Below are positions 13,170 to 23,601 of a DNA stretch of 64,000 nt, piece after piece. This stretch comes from Volvariella volvacea V23 (taxonomy: Eukaryota > Basidiomycota > Agaricomycetes > Agaricales > Pluteaceae), in the NCBI GenBank assembly GCA_000349905.1, contig KB722742.1, positions 561,327-625,326 on the forward strand, in the 5' to 3' direction. Below the pieces are notes generated by a model, which was given only the letters and a program-made list of their open reading frames with translations, ran no database searches and was not told the DNA's origin. Within the stretch, counting starts at the first letter, position 1. The number at the start of each line of letters is the position of its first letter. Position numbers and translations under genes: made by a program.

Positions 13170-13217
13170 GACCGGAACAACTGCACATTTTATATCACTA
13201 TTCTAATTTGTTCCCCT

Positions 13218-13957
13218 TCATGCCAGCTTATTCGTCAAGCCAGCAGTGAGCTTCTTTCGTTGCTCGTTTAGCATGCCAAAGAATCCATCCTCCTTTGTTG
13301 TGTTCTTCTCGTGGTTCCATTCTTCGGTGTGGCTGACAATGCAGTTTCTTTCGTCCATCTTGATCGTCAACAAAGAATTCATGGTCTAAATGCAACGGAC
13401 AATAATTTGAGTAAGCAGGTGCTCCCTGATATAGAGGTAGGAATACTTTAATGGGGGAAGACGAATGGGGATTCGTGAAATAGGACACGTCTTGGTCAAT
13501 AAGAAGCATGCCTGACGGTGAGGAAGGAGGGTTCTCAAGCACGCGGAACCGGACGATATCCGCTCGGGGGAATAGCTGGGTACGTGGTTAGTATCACAAC
13601 GCTGAAGAAGCAATTCGCGAACCTTGGTCAGTGCAATGAATTGAGAGCGAATAGAACTTGCGCCTTTCGCAATACCGACAGGGTCATGGAATATTGCATC
13701 TTCTGCATAGATAGAGAAAGTCCCCTGCAAGACTAGTGAGCATACCGTCTCGTCAGGTGTTTCGATTCGCGTACATCATTAGGGGAGCAGGAGTACATCT
13801 GCGGATGCATTAGTGGGGGGTCTGAATGGCTGTACTCCGGGGTCCAGCATACCTCTTTAATGGCATTGATTACAGCTACTTCTTCTGATTTTGGTTTGCG
13901 GTCTGCAAGGGCCTTCGAGTCTGCGGGCTTGAGACCAGATGTATTGGTTGAGGTCAT
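13218..13957 (-). CDS. Small NTF2-like/SnoaL-like protein (C6orf136/DUF2358-like)
   Basis: Splicing five exons gives a protein of about 190 residues starting MTSTNTSGLKPADSK. The core reads YSCSPNDGTFSIYAEDA, FHDPVGIAKG, IRSQFIALTK, LFPRADIVRFRVLENPP and MNSLLTIKMDERNCIV. The C-terminus is amphipathic and Lys-rich and ends LTAGLTNKLA. The Y-A-x-D-A-x-F-x-D-P pattern with alternating strands is typical of NTF2-like folds such as SnoaL and the DUF2358 group. Biochemical role is not known. Introns of about 45-65 nt have standard GT/AG ends. The gene is convergent with the Sro7 homologue and separated from it by only 48 bp, so the transcripts probably overlap at their 3' ends. Confidence 0.7.
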
Positions 13958-14181
13958 GGCGTGAACTTGGTTTGCTAGTGAGAGAGACTATAACATTTTA
14001 TAGGTCTACGCTGCAATAGGGGGCCACTACGTCACACGGCAAGCGATCCACAGCTTGGTCTTGATGCGCTCGCCTGCACTGGGTCAATCAACGCGATGTA
14101 CAGCCCGAGCTGATTGGCTACGGCGTTCGCCGAACGTGGTATGAACACGTGGTAAGATACCTGAAAGGCATTACCACCACA

Positions 14182-15108
14182 ATGTCCGCCTACGACCAAC
14201 TCCATCGCAAGTGCCGCACGCTTGAGAGTCTCTTCGATGCCAAACTTACCACTTACTCTCAAATATCTCTCACCGTATCACGGCCCAATCAGGACCTCGA
14301 GGCATCCGGATCGTCTGAGCGGTGGCAGGACTTGCAGCAGGAGGTCGAAGACTTGCTAGAGCAGGTATCACTATCATCGTACTTATGGCGTTTGTGTGCT
14401 CTCGCACTAATTTCCAGAATATTCCTAGCTACGTGAAACGAATGACCAGCTATCCAAACTCGCTGAAGAGCCCGATAAGCTTTCGCCGTCGATGCTGCGG
14501 GCAATACAGCGACATCGAGAGCTCTTGAATGACCACGCCAGGGAGTTTACAAGGACGAAAGTGCGTGATTTCATCACACTGGAAAATTGAATGCTTATTC
14601 CTTGTAGTCCAACGTGAAGCACGCAATAGACCAGGCTAATTTGTTGACAGGCGTTAGGAATGACATCGAGTACGCTCCTTTCTGTCGGTCATAACTCTCA
14701 CTAACGCCGGTGGAAGTACATACAAATCCTCAGCGGCAGATGCGTTGCTGGCGGAGCGTGGAAGAATAGATAACTCTCACCGGATGACCGATGACATATT
14801 AAGGTATACGGTCTTGCAAGCAGCTTTGATAGCCTTGTGCTCATTTCTCATAGCCAGGCTTATGAAACGAGAGCAGAGTTTGGCCGCCAACGCCTCTCTC
14901 TTGTAGGAATAAATAACAGGATACAGGGGGTCATAAGTAAGTCCTCAATTACTTAGTCCGAGCTTCTTGTTTAGACCCCATAGATACCATGCCTGGTCTC
15001 AACAACCTTGTATCCATGATCAAGTCCCGTCGACGACGCGATTCCATTATTCTTGGCCTTCTTATTGGGTTCTGCACCATCGTAATCTTGACATACTGGT
15101 GGCAATAG
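14182..15108 (+). CDS. GOS1: Golgi Qb-SNARE Gos1/GOSR1
   Basis: The N-terminus MSAYDQLHRKCRTLESLFD and the following helical region match the N-terminal part of the GS28/Gos1 family. Spliced exons continue with DKLSPSMLRAIQRHRELL, DHAREFTRTKSNVKHA and SHRMTDDILSQAYETRAEF. The SNARE helix ends at IPGLNNLVSMIKSRRRRD and is followed directly by a C-terminal hydrophobic anchor ending TIVILTYWWQ (TAG 15106-15108). Gos1 acts in intra-Golgi and endosome-to-Golgi fusion together with Sed5 and Ykt6. The tail anchor and basic stop-transfer residues are plainly visible. ATG at 14182 is preferred over an in-frame ATG at 14149 because family members start right at this helix. Six or more short exons are present. 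Confidence 0.9.
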
Positions 15109-15270
15109 CTGGTGGGTGTCAGTTCTGTGATGCAGGACATCGATAATTTTGCTTTTATATTTTACGATACGGGAAGACCTCTCTTGTAATTATTTCATCA
15201 TTGGCGCTTATCAACACAATGTATCTGGACATAATATGACTATACAAGCAAACAAGCTCATTTGTGCGTG

Positions 15271-15961
15271 TTAAATAACGCGAGAACGGACAAAGTTGGC
15301 TGCAGCCGGAGCATCCTTTCTCGGTGTTAGTCGTATTCAAGAGAGTTAAGGGAGACAACGTACTGAACCATAGCTCAGGTGAGGCGGCAAGATGATTGCG
15401 CTGCCTGAACAGATGAGGTCCCCGAAGGCGCAGAAAGTGATGGAACGGCCATTAATAACACCGGGGAATGGCTCGCCTCTCTTGGGATCCCCGAACACTA
15501 CCGCTGCGTTGACTCGTTGCTGGACAGCAGACGATAACCTTGCGGCAGCGAGGTGGGTAACTTGGGCGCCTTGGCTAAGACAACTTTAAGGATTATGCAG
15601 GCGCGCCATCGACGGCTGGTACCCACCTATATCCAGAGATGACAATCTTTGTGTTTGAACATGCATTGGCGACGGAGGTCACACCATTGGCCATGTTAGC
15701 AGCACCCTCTGGTGACCCGCCGATTAGGAAGCCCCCAACAACTGCTGGGTAATCAACGCCAATGAAGTTGATTGACCTTCCTGGGAGTGCGACCCTCAAG
15801 GCCGTAAGGAAGGGGGGCCCAACAACTGTGCCAATAGGCTCTACTTCGCCAGTGCCCCGGGCGAAGAACACAGTGATGTCCGCACAATTTTGTCGCGGGA
15901 GAGGTGTCGCGACGGCAGTGAGGACAAGAGCAAGAATATTGATGAGAGAGAAAGAGACCAT
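15271..15961 (-). CDS. Secreted cutinase
   Basis: The protein of about 200 residues begins with a clear signal peptide (MVSFSLINILALVLTAVATP). It continues with NCADITVFFARGTGE, the conserved opening strand of cutinases (carbohydrate esterase family 5). The catalytic serine lies in GYSQGAQ, created by splicing across an intron at about 15625-15575. The catalytic Asp and His follow in CAFGDLIC and LPPHLSYG, and the last exon gives DAPAAANFVRSRVI before TAA at 15273-15271. Four cysteines suitable for the two conserved disulfides are visible. Cutinases hydrolyse the cutin polyester of plant cuticle outside the cell, consistent with a plant-associated or saprotrophic lifestyle. Family members are usually 200-230 residues, so this one appears complete. 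Promoter signals were not identified. Confidence 0.9.
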
Positions 15962-16589
15962 TGTGTAGGTGATAGCTGCTGTGGGCTGCTGTTGCTAGTC
16001 ATCCTTCACCTTGCCTGGCATTATATACTGCTGTATTCGCTAATTGACCCCTTCACAACCGGCAACGGGGATTTGGAGAAACCTGGGGACAAGAGACTGT
16101 TGCTGGGCGCGGATGCAATCCACTAGGACGACTCATAGGGATGAATAACCGGGATGCAATTCGGCAAACTCGCACTCAACCTCACCGGCGCTCACGAGGC
16201 CCACCATTGCAGGAGTACATGGCAACTCCTTGTGGTGGTTTGCGTGAAATTTGAATGCTTCTTTGTGTGATGTGCCGGGTGCTATCTGATGACAACCCGT
16301 GATCTGCTCCCCGAGCATTTATCCCTGGCCGACTGAATGCGAAGCAACTATTGCATATGATGATAGGATTTTAAGTGGTCATCCACTATTTTGCCTTTTG
16401 TCTTGGGGCTTGCGGGAGCAGTTGTTGGTGTAGCTGGCGGCTATCCGTTCTCCCAACTTATTCCAAGGAAAACTAGACGCGCCGCAGATTGCACCCGTGT
16501 GGGGATGGTGAATAGGTGATTGCTCAAGACATGGACGTTGTTGCGTAAAATCCATGATGGTATGTATTGATGAAGAAGTATACAGCTGT
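15962..16589. other. Intergenic region, no gene supported
   Basis: About 630 bases lie between the cutinase start and the stop of the TatD-like gene, both on the minus strand. It should contain the cutinase promoter and the TatD 3' untranslated region. Short open frames on both strands lack domain-like sequence. Confidence 0.5.
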
Positions 16590-17744
16590 TCATTTGTTGC
16601 TATCATCTTCACTACTACTGGCAAGCAATTCCCGTTTATTACTGCGCACGGGCTTGTGGTTACCTTGCTGGAATAACAGCCAATTCCGTTCCAGTCTGCG
16701 CACAACACCCCAATTTTCCTGACTGAGATGGTCCTCCCAGGTACGCTCAATGAGCCATCCCTTCACTTCGGCGACAATGCAGACCATGTCCCATGTTCGT
16801 TGAGCGCATGCATCGATGTCGGGATAATCGGATTCAACTAGTATGCGATCATCCGGGCAAGCAGCTATTAGAGCCCTGTGATTTGATGACCGCCCGTTAA
16901 TGGCAGTAGATAAGGAAAGAAAGACGTTAGAGTGTTTTCTCTAAGGGGTCATTAGCGTAAGTCGCAACAGGGGTGTGTTATACTGACCGCGATATCACGC
17001 CAGGTCTCCGGTTTGAGTCCACAACTGTGTAGGTCGATGCTTATCTGATTCCATTTCTTCCCATGTTTCTGGTTCATCCTATCCAGTAGTTCCACAGTAA
17101 TAGCCTGAGATTTGACACTATGAATGCTGACATTGCGTTTGAGCTCTACAGCAATGTCTAACTGTGCTTCCAAAATGGCGAGTTGATGTTTGATTGGCAT
17201 CGTGAAAGGCGTCAGCTCCCTGGGTTCTGCAAAATAATCGTAGGCCATTCTGAAGGATCGATCGAGTCCAACTTCTCCAAGCATGGCCCCTGGAAAGGCA
17301 AGCAAGTCGCGGCGCAATGCCAGCAGCAAGCCATCCAGTGGAATGGGGTCAGGTAGAAGTGGGAGTAACTTCGTGAAGGCCTCTATGTGCTCTGGATTTG
17401 GTGTTCCAGGGGACAAGAAAAGCTGCCGATAATGATCCTCCTTGCTTATGGTTGGATCTGTGGCAATTGAAGCGCTAAACCACGGGTGGTACCCTAACAT
17501 TCACTTACAAATCGGGTATCATCATGTGTACTCTGGACGAACCGAAGCATGCCACAACCTTGGAGGGGGCAGACGAAGCCAGCTCGCGCACAAGGGGCTG
17601 GTCAGCGGGCCGAGATGACATGGCACAGATCGTTATTGGAAGCTGATCTATCGATTCCTGCGAAATGATGAGGGCATCTGTCGGATGACAATGTACGTCG
17701 ACTACATGACGAAGAACTTGAGGGTCTGGTAGAGGATTATGCAT
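16590..17744 (-). CDS. TatD-family metal-dependent hydrolase (Scn1-like)
   Basis: Three exons encode a TIM-barrel amidohydrolase-fold protein. Metal ligands are visible in the expected order: DVHCHPTD near the N-terminus (HxH), GEVGLDRSF (Glu), VSIHSVKSQ (His), DLHSCG (His) and RILVESDYPD (Asp). Exon 1 ends KVVACFG and joins YHPWFSAS across a 48-nt intron; the last exon starts RKHSNVFLSLSTA. TatD enzymes are 3'-5' exonucleases or DNases acting in nucleic-acid turnover. The fungal branch also includes S. pombe Scn1, a partner of the anaphase-promoting complex subunit Cut9. Which role applies here cannot be told from sequence. The gene is divergent from TRM5, with only 120 bp between the start codons. 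Confidence 0.85.
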
Positions 17745-17864
17745 CCCTGGCGCTGGTCATCACAACGAAGGGTCGACGAGCTTCACCAAGGGTCGTGTTG
17801 GCTGAGGGACTGGGAGGTAAACAACGCGAAACAAAGCCAACACCCATTTACAGCCACGACCTGA
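17745..17864. promoter_or_regulatory. Compact bidirectional promoter region TatD/TRM5
   Basis: Only 120 bases separate the divergent ATG codons of the TatD-like gene (minus) and TRM5 (plus). Both promoters and 5' leaders must fit here or overlap the coding regions. No clear TATA element is seen. Confidence 0.5.
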
Positions 17865-19725
17865 ATGTTCTGCCAATTACGGCTCGGCATCTCAAACTTG
17901 CTGCAAGCTCGCCACTGTGGAGCGCGACTCATGTCCCAAAAGTCATTTCTTGATGTATCACCACCTCCCTACCGCGGCCCAAGGGACAAGCTGGACAGGG
18001 ATTCCTTCAGAAAAGCCATCTCAGTCCTTGGCGTGCGCACACCAGCCGCTAAAACTGGGTCGCTGATGAAATCAGAGGCCTTGAGAAGGTTAGGCCACCT
18101 CCTCAACAACTGCGTTATGAGTGTCTAATATACTCTTCAAAATGCAAAGATGGATCATGGACTTGCCCAGGATTCGCAGTGTTGTCTCTGATCCAAAGGA
18201 CCCTAATGGTGATCGTTTATTGTTGCTAAGAGTGACCAAGGAAGGTGCGGCGAATCCTATTATGTCGTTTACTTAAATACTTAAGTTGCACAAGGCAGAT
18301 GATATCGCACCCGAAGCACTGGACTACCTCAAGAAAGAATCAATTGGCCTCGAGAACCATACCCTGGAACTGGATTACGACTATTGGACCGCTGGTATGA
18401 CGACTATCTATCCTCTAGGCGATGTGTCAGCTGACTCGCGAAGATGATATACTGCAAGCTTTACTTCCTGAAGAGCTTAGAGATGGCTCACCGTCCGGCT
18501 TTGCGATCACTGGGCACATAGGCAAGTGCTGATTAATCTCCCGCCCTTCTAATGGAACTAACGAGCCAGCAGCCCACCTAAATCTTAATGCGGAGTACCT
18601 CCCGTACAAGTATATTATAGGGCAAATTATCCTTGACGTGAGACTCACCAGAACTAGTAAACCCAATACCCAGGCTCACGAATAAATATACAGAAAAATA
18701 AACGAATTAGAACTGTCGTAAACAAGCTCGATTCAATTGATCACCAGTTCCGGTTTTTCAAAATGGAGTTGTTAGCAGGTGAACCAGAGTACATTGTTGA
18801 ACATGTGAGCTCATGTCGGTATAATGCACATCTTCCGACTGATGCGGTTATCCTCACAGCATGAGTCGGATTGTCGCTTCACTTTTGATTTTACTCAAGT
18901 CTACTGGAACTCCCGACTGCATACGGAGCATGAAAGGCTGGTCAAGCTGTTCAGCCCCCAGGACGTCGTAGCGGATGTCTTTGCGGGTGTGGGTCCCTTT
19001 GCTGTCCCAGCAGCGGTCAAGGGCTGCGCCGTACTTGCAAACGACTTGAATCCCAACAGTGCCAAGTACTTGACAAAAAATGTTCAAGACAACCGAGTAA
19101 GTCGACGTTCTGACACCGCATTCGGTCAGTACATGACAACCTCCTAGGTCACTGGTCTTGTGAGGGTGTTCTGTGAAGATGGCAGAGATTTTATCAAGCA
19201 GGCGGTATCTCGTTGCTGGAATGAACCCTTTCCGGCCTTTTCTGGACCTCGACTTAGTCGTACCCAGGAAAGGGCCCAGAAGAAACCCAAAACGGGAGCA
19301 GGGATAGATACAAATGACGTAGCTCCTCGTCGCAAGATATCGCACTTCGTAATGAACTTGCCCGACTCTGCAATCACGTTTCTCGATGCATTCAGAGGAA
19401 TTTTCGCCGATATACCAGCGAACCCAGGCAGCGCTTATGATGACATGCCAATGATACACTGCCATTGCTTTACGCGAGAACTGGAGCCCGAAAAGGCAGA
19501 GTTTGACATTCGGAAGGTTTGTTTTCTACCTCAGGTTCTGTTCCCTCCCTTAAATAACATATATCGCCGTCCTTTCAGCGTGTCGAGGAGCGGCTGGGAG
19601 GTTCACTGACAGAAGAAGTCAGCCTGCACTTTGTGCGCTCGGTCGCACCAAACAAAAATATGTACTGCATTAGTTTCAGGCTACCCCGAGCGGTGGGGTT
19701 CAGCGGGCCCGCTGGGACGGAGTGA
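17865..19725 (+). CDS. TRM5: tRNA (guanine37-N1)-methyltransferase Trm5
   Basis: Spliced sequence reads WIMDLPRIRSVVSDPKD, LENHTLELDYDYWTADD, GFAITGHIAHLNLNAEYL and KYIIGQIILD. The class I S-adenosylmethionine-binding core follows: DVVADVFAGVGPFAVPA, VLANDLNPNSAKYL, FCEDGRDFI and HFVMNLPDSAI, which contains the NLP motif of Trm5. The product methylates N1 of G37 in tRNAs, which prevents frameshifting. The first ATG (17865) would add a basic, Arg-rich leader (MFCQLRLGISNLLQARHCGA) typical of mitochondrial import. A second in-frame ATG at 17931 gives a cytosolic or nuclear start. Yeast Trm5 is known to serve both compartments. The stop is TGA at 19723-19725. A lysine-rich insertion (QERAQKKPKTGAG) lies before the NLP motif. 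Confidence 0.9.
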
Positions 19726-19917
19726 ACGTGCCGGAGTTATTCGGGGCTGATGATAGTAGTTGATGACCTAATCTAGCAGTTTGTTATCCCCGCATGAAAA
19801 AAACTTCATTGCTGCCCGTCTTTACTCTCAAGTTCCTCTTGACACTCCTTTCACGCACTAGGGAGTCTCTCCCGCATCTACATTCCTCTCTTTAGACCCC
19901 GGTCTTTGCTTTATAGA

Positions 19918-22900
19918 ATGGGCGACCATCCAGTCCTCCCAACCCTGCACGGCGACTCCGACCCAGAGGGACCCAAGTCCCGGACGGCTGCTGCATTCAA
20001 TTCCGTGCGCACAGCAGTCTCTGTGAAAGAAAGCGAGCTGAAGCGGTGGAGACGAACGTTTGAGGCAAATGCGAAAGTTGTCAATGGCGAAAAGTGAGTA
20101 GCATTTATGGTCACATGCACAAGTTGAGGTTTACGGGGAAATGGCGTCTTTCTGTGCGCGGCACCGTGCAATAGGTTTCTCGACCACGATAGCTTCGTCA
20201 GTGCCATTGCACCCAAGGGCGACCTCACAAAAATAGGAAGGGCCCAATTTGGCCTACTCTTCCGCGTTGCGGACACTTCTCGCCGAGGGTTGGTTTCATG
20301 GGAGGATTTCACGGTTTTCCAGACCTTGCTCAAGCGTCCGGATGCGGATTATTGGATGGCCTTCCAGTATTTTGATGTGTGAGTCGGCTCCTGCTGTTGC
20401 TGCACCACTTCTTAATCCTTTGCGTCCTTGTCCACAGAGACAATTCTGGCTATATTACGTTCGACGAGTTCAAGAACGTTTTCAGTGCCAACGTGGGCTC
20501 TGACGCCCTCCCATTTGACTTTGATTGGTAGGGTCGTCCACTTCTCCCGAACCTTTCCCGATGTTCTGACGTATGTCAGTGATTGGGTCAAGCTGTATCT
20601 GGGAACCAAGAACGGGACACATGTTTTAGGATGTGAGTGTTACTTTCAACGGCTCTCGAATTATGCTAATGGACGTAATACAGATAATGAATTTACTCAG
20701 TTAATGAAAGGACTTCAAGGAGAGCGCCTTCGACAAGCATTTAAATACCTAGACGAAGATCAAGACGGCTACATCCGTCCCGATCAGTTCAAGCGCATCA
20801 TTCTTGTGAGAATAATGCCAGCCTTATATCCTAGCATCTTCACATTCCACCATCGTAGGAAATTGCTGGCCATAAATTATCTGATGCAGTCATAGATCGA
20901 CTGCCCACTCTTTGCACGTTGACCCCTGGTCAACAGATTTCTTATTCTGAAGTAGTAGCTTTTTATAATGTTATCAAAGGTACGTGATTCGGGCTTATGT
21001 CGGTCTCCTTCTTACGTCCCCCTTCAGAAATGGATATGGTGGAGCGGTAAATTCTCTGTAAAATATCTATAAACGTGTCTAAAGCCTCTCGTAGTATTAT
21101 TCGAGAGGCAACAGCGAAGAGTAAGGATGGGCGCATAGACCAATCGGACTTCCTCAATTACTCTGCCTCGAGTTCTCGCTATTCTCTGTTCACGCCAATG
21201 GAGGCTTCCATTATCTTTCATTTTGCTGGCCGTGGTGTTGGCACACAACGTCTGGCCTTAATCGACTTTGCTCAATTTTTGGACCCCAAGTGGAAGCCAC
21301 CTCACCGAGAACGCGAAGAGGCAGTTCCTGCAACACCGCAGTCATGGGTACATCGATTGGCACATCCCGTATATAATTTCGGTCTTGGAGGTCAGTGGTC
21401 ACTTCTAAGTCGTACCCCGCTGTTACTCACTACCGCATAGGTATTGCTGGAGCGTTTGGAGCCACCATTGTATACCCTATAGATATGGGTGAGTGCAACG
21501 ACGATACCTCTAATCTACCTTATTTACATATCATCAGTGAAGGTGCGTGTTTTTCTTGCCTTAGTGGAGACTGCGCAGTCATAGGTAAACATAGACTCGG
21601 TAAGTAATGACTACGATGAGCGCATTTGTATGCTGATGCCTTTGGTGTAGGATGCAAAACCAACGCAGCACGGTTGTTGGGCAACTACTATACAAGAACA
21701 GTCTCGACTGCGCCCGTAAGATCCTGAGGAATGAAGGCTTCTTAGGTTTCTATAGGGGCCTTGGTCCTCAGCTTGTTGTGAGTACACCTTATTTCACAGA
21801 TCACGGCCCTTCATTAAATACGGGATAGGGTGTCGCTCCAGAAAAGGCAATTAAATTGACGGTGAACGATATTGTCCGAGCCAGAGCCATGGATCCGGAT
21901 ACTGGACGGATATCACTTTTCTGGGAATTGTTTGCCGGTGGTGCTGCCGGTGGATGTCAAGTTGTACGTCCGCATATCATTTTACCTCCACTTTATCTAA
22001 ATGGCAACCCGCAGGTTTTCACTAATCCACTAGAAATTGTGTATGCGCCATTTTTTATATTAATGCAGTGTGCCTGACAGTTTTGTACTTTGCAAGGAAA
22101 ATCCGGCTTCAAGTTCAGGGAGAGGCAGCTCAGGCTGAAAGTGCTGTGCGGAAAGGAGCTGTCCATATTGTTCGCCAGTTGGGAATTCTTGGTCTATACA
22201 AGGGTGCAAGCGCCTGCTTGCTTCGGGATATACCCTTTTCTGCCATTTACTTCCCAGCATATGCGCACTTGAAGAAGGATTTGTTCCAGGAAGGTTACAA
22301 CGGAAAGCAACTGTCATTCTTGGAGACCCTGGCTTCTGCTGCAATAGCGTACGTGATCGACACCCTAGTCGCTGACGGGCACATTTGACGCGATGGTACA
22401 ATAGTGGCATGCCTGCCGCCTACCTTACAACCCCAGCCGGTGAGTACTACCCTTTTGTTCCTTATGGTTGCTAAAGGTCTCTACTACCCTGACAGATGTG
22501 GTCAAGACGCGACTCCAAGTAGAAGCAAAGAAGGGCCAAACACATTATAAGGGTTTGCGTGACGCTTTCGTCAAGATCTGTGAGTGCGGACCTTGGATGA
22601 GTAAGCGGAATGCCTAAATTGGGATTGCAGATCGAGAGGAGGGCTTCAAGGCTCTGTACAAGGGCGGCCCAGCGCGGGTCATCAGAAGCAGTCCCCAGTT
22701 TGGTTTCACTTTGCTTGGTATGCATTTCTTGGGTTCTACGGACGCATGGAACTAGCTAATGATATCACCTTGCACAGCATACGAGTCATTGAAGAACTGG
22801 GTGAGTGAACGTCGTGAGGATGAGCGAAGGCCCGGCCATTTATTGACGTCTTCCCCATACGATTTATTCTCAGTTCCCTGTAAGTATTATGAATTTGTGA

Positions 22901-23116
22901 CATTTGGTACTCAATTAATCACAAATGCTCCAGTACCCGTGGCAGGAAACACCTCACAAGGTGGAAACAGCCCTCACATCACGGCCAGACGAGTTGTCGA
23001 AGGTACGTGCGAGGAACGCACTCAAGATCTTGTTGGATGTGCACGGGGACTTTGGAAGGAGAACCACGGCATCTGGCACGCCACTGTTGCTGTCGAACCC
23101 CAAGCTATCTGGATAG
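19918..23116 (+). CDS. AGC1: Calcium-binding mitochondrial aspartate/glutamate carrier (AGC type)
   Basis: The N-terminal half carries EF-hand-like repeats, with clear loops in [13 protein letters not shown] and [13 protein letters not shown]. The C-terminal half is a three-repeat mitochondrial carrier. Signatures are PIDMVKTRMQ (repeat 1), NPLEIVKIRLQ (repeat 2) and [11 protein letters not shown] (repeat 3), each with the P-x-D/E-x-x-K/R motif. The architecture matches human aralar/citrin and yeast Agc1, which exchange aspartate and glutamate across the inner mitochondrial membrane for the malate-aspartate shuttle. The gene is cut into many tiny exons. The first carrier signature is completed only by two 5-nt exons (21538-21542 and 21595-21599), and a 6-nt exon (22874-22879) joins KNW to YPW. 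The C-terminal tail of about 55 residues ends at TAG 23114-23116. Confidence 0.92.
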
Positions 23117-23601
23117 ATGGTAGTGAGGCTGTACTGGAGATACATAGAATAGAGACGAGATGCTATTGGACGGTCGGACAGCCATGGATGGCGATGATGA
23201 TGCCTCGATCCATGTGCAAGCCCTGGTGACGGACAGATTTATCAAAGAGCCCGAGATGTCCTTTGTGAGAATTTGATCAGGCTGGCTCTGATGGACACGC
23301 CAATCGTTGCGATGTGACTGTGACCCGATCACAAGGGGGACTACCCTCAAATACCCTCCGCCTACCTTTCCTCCTCTTCCTCACCCCCATCTTCGTTCTC
23401 TTTCCTTTTCTTTCGTTCTCTCTTTTTTCGACGGTATGTCCCAATCCAGTCCCCAGCCACCCGTTCTGACCACGAATCGTCGCCCAGGCTCGCCGTACTC
23501 CACGTTTACTGCTAGACAGTATTTGCCAGCGTTGAGCGCTACTTTTGCCCCGACTTGTTTTTGCTTTCGCGCTATCCAACAGCCCACTCTCATTAATAAT
23601 T

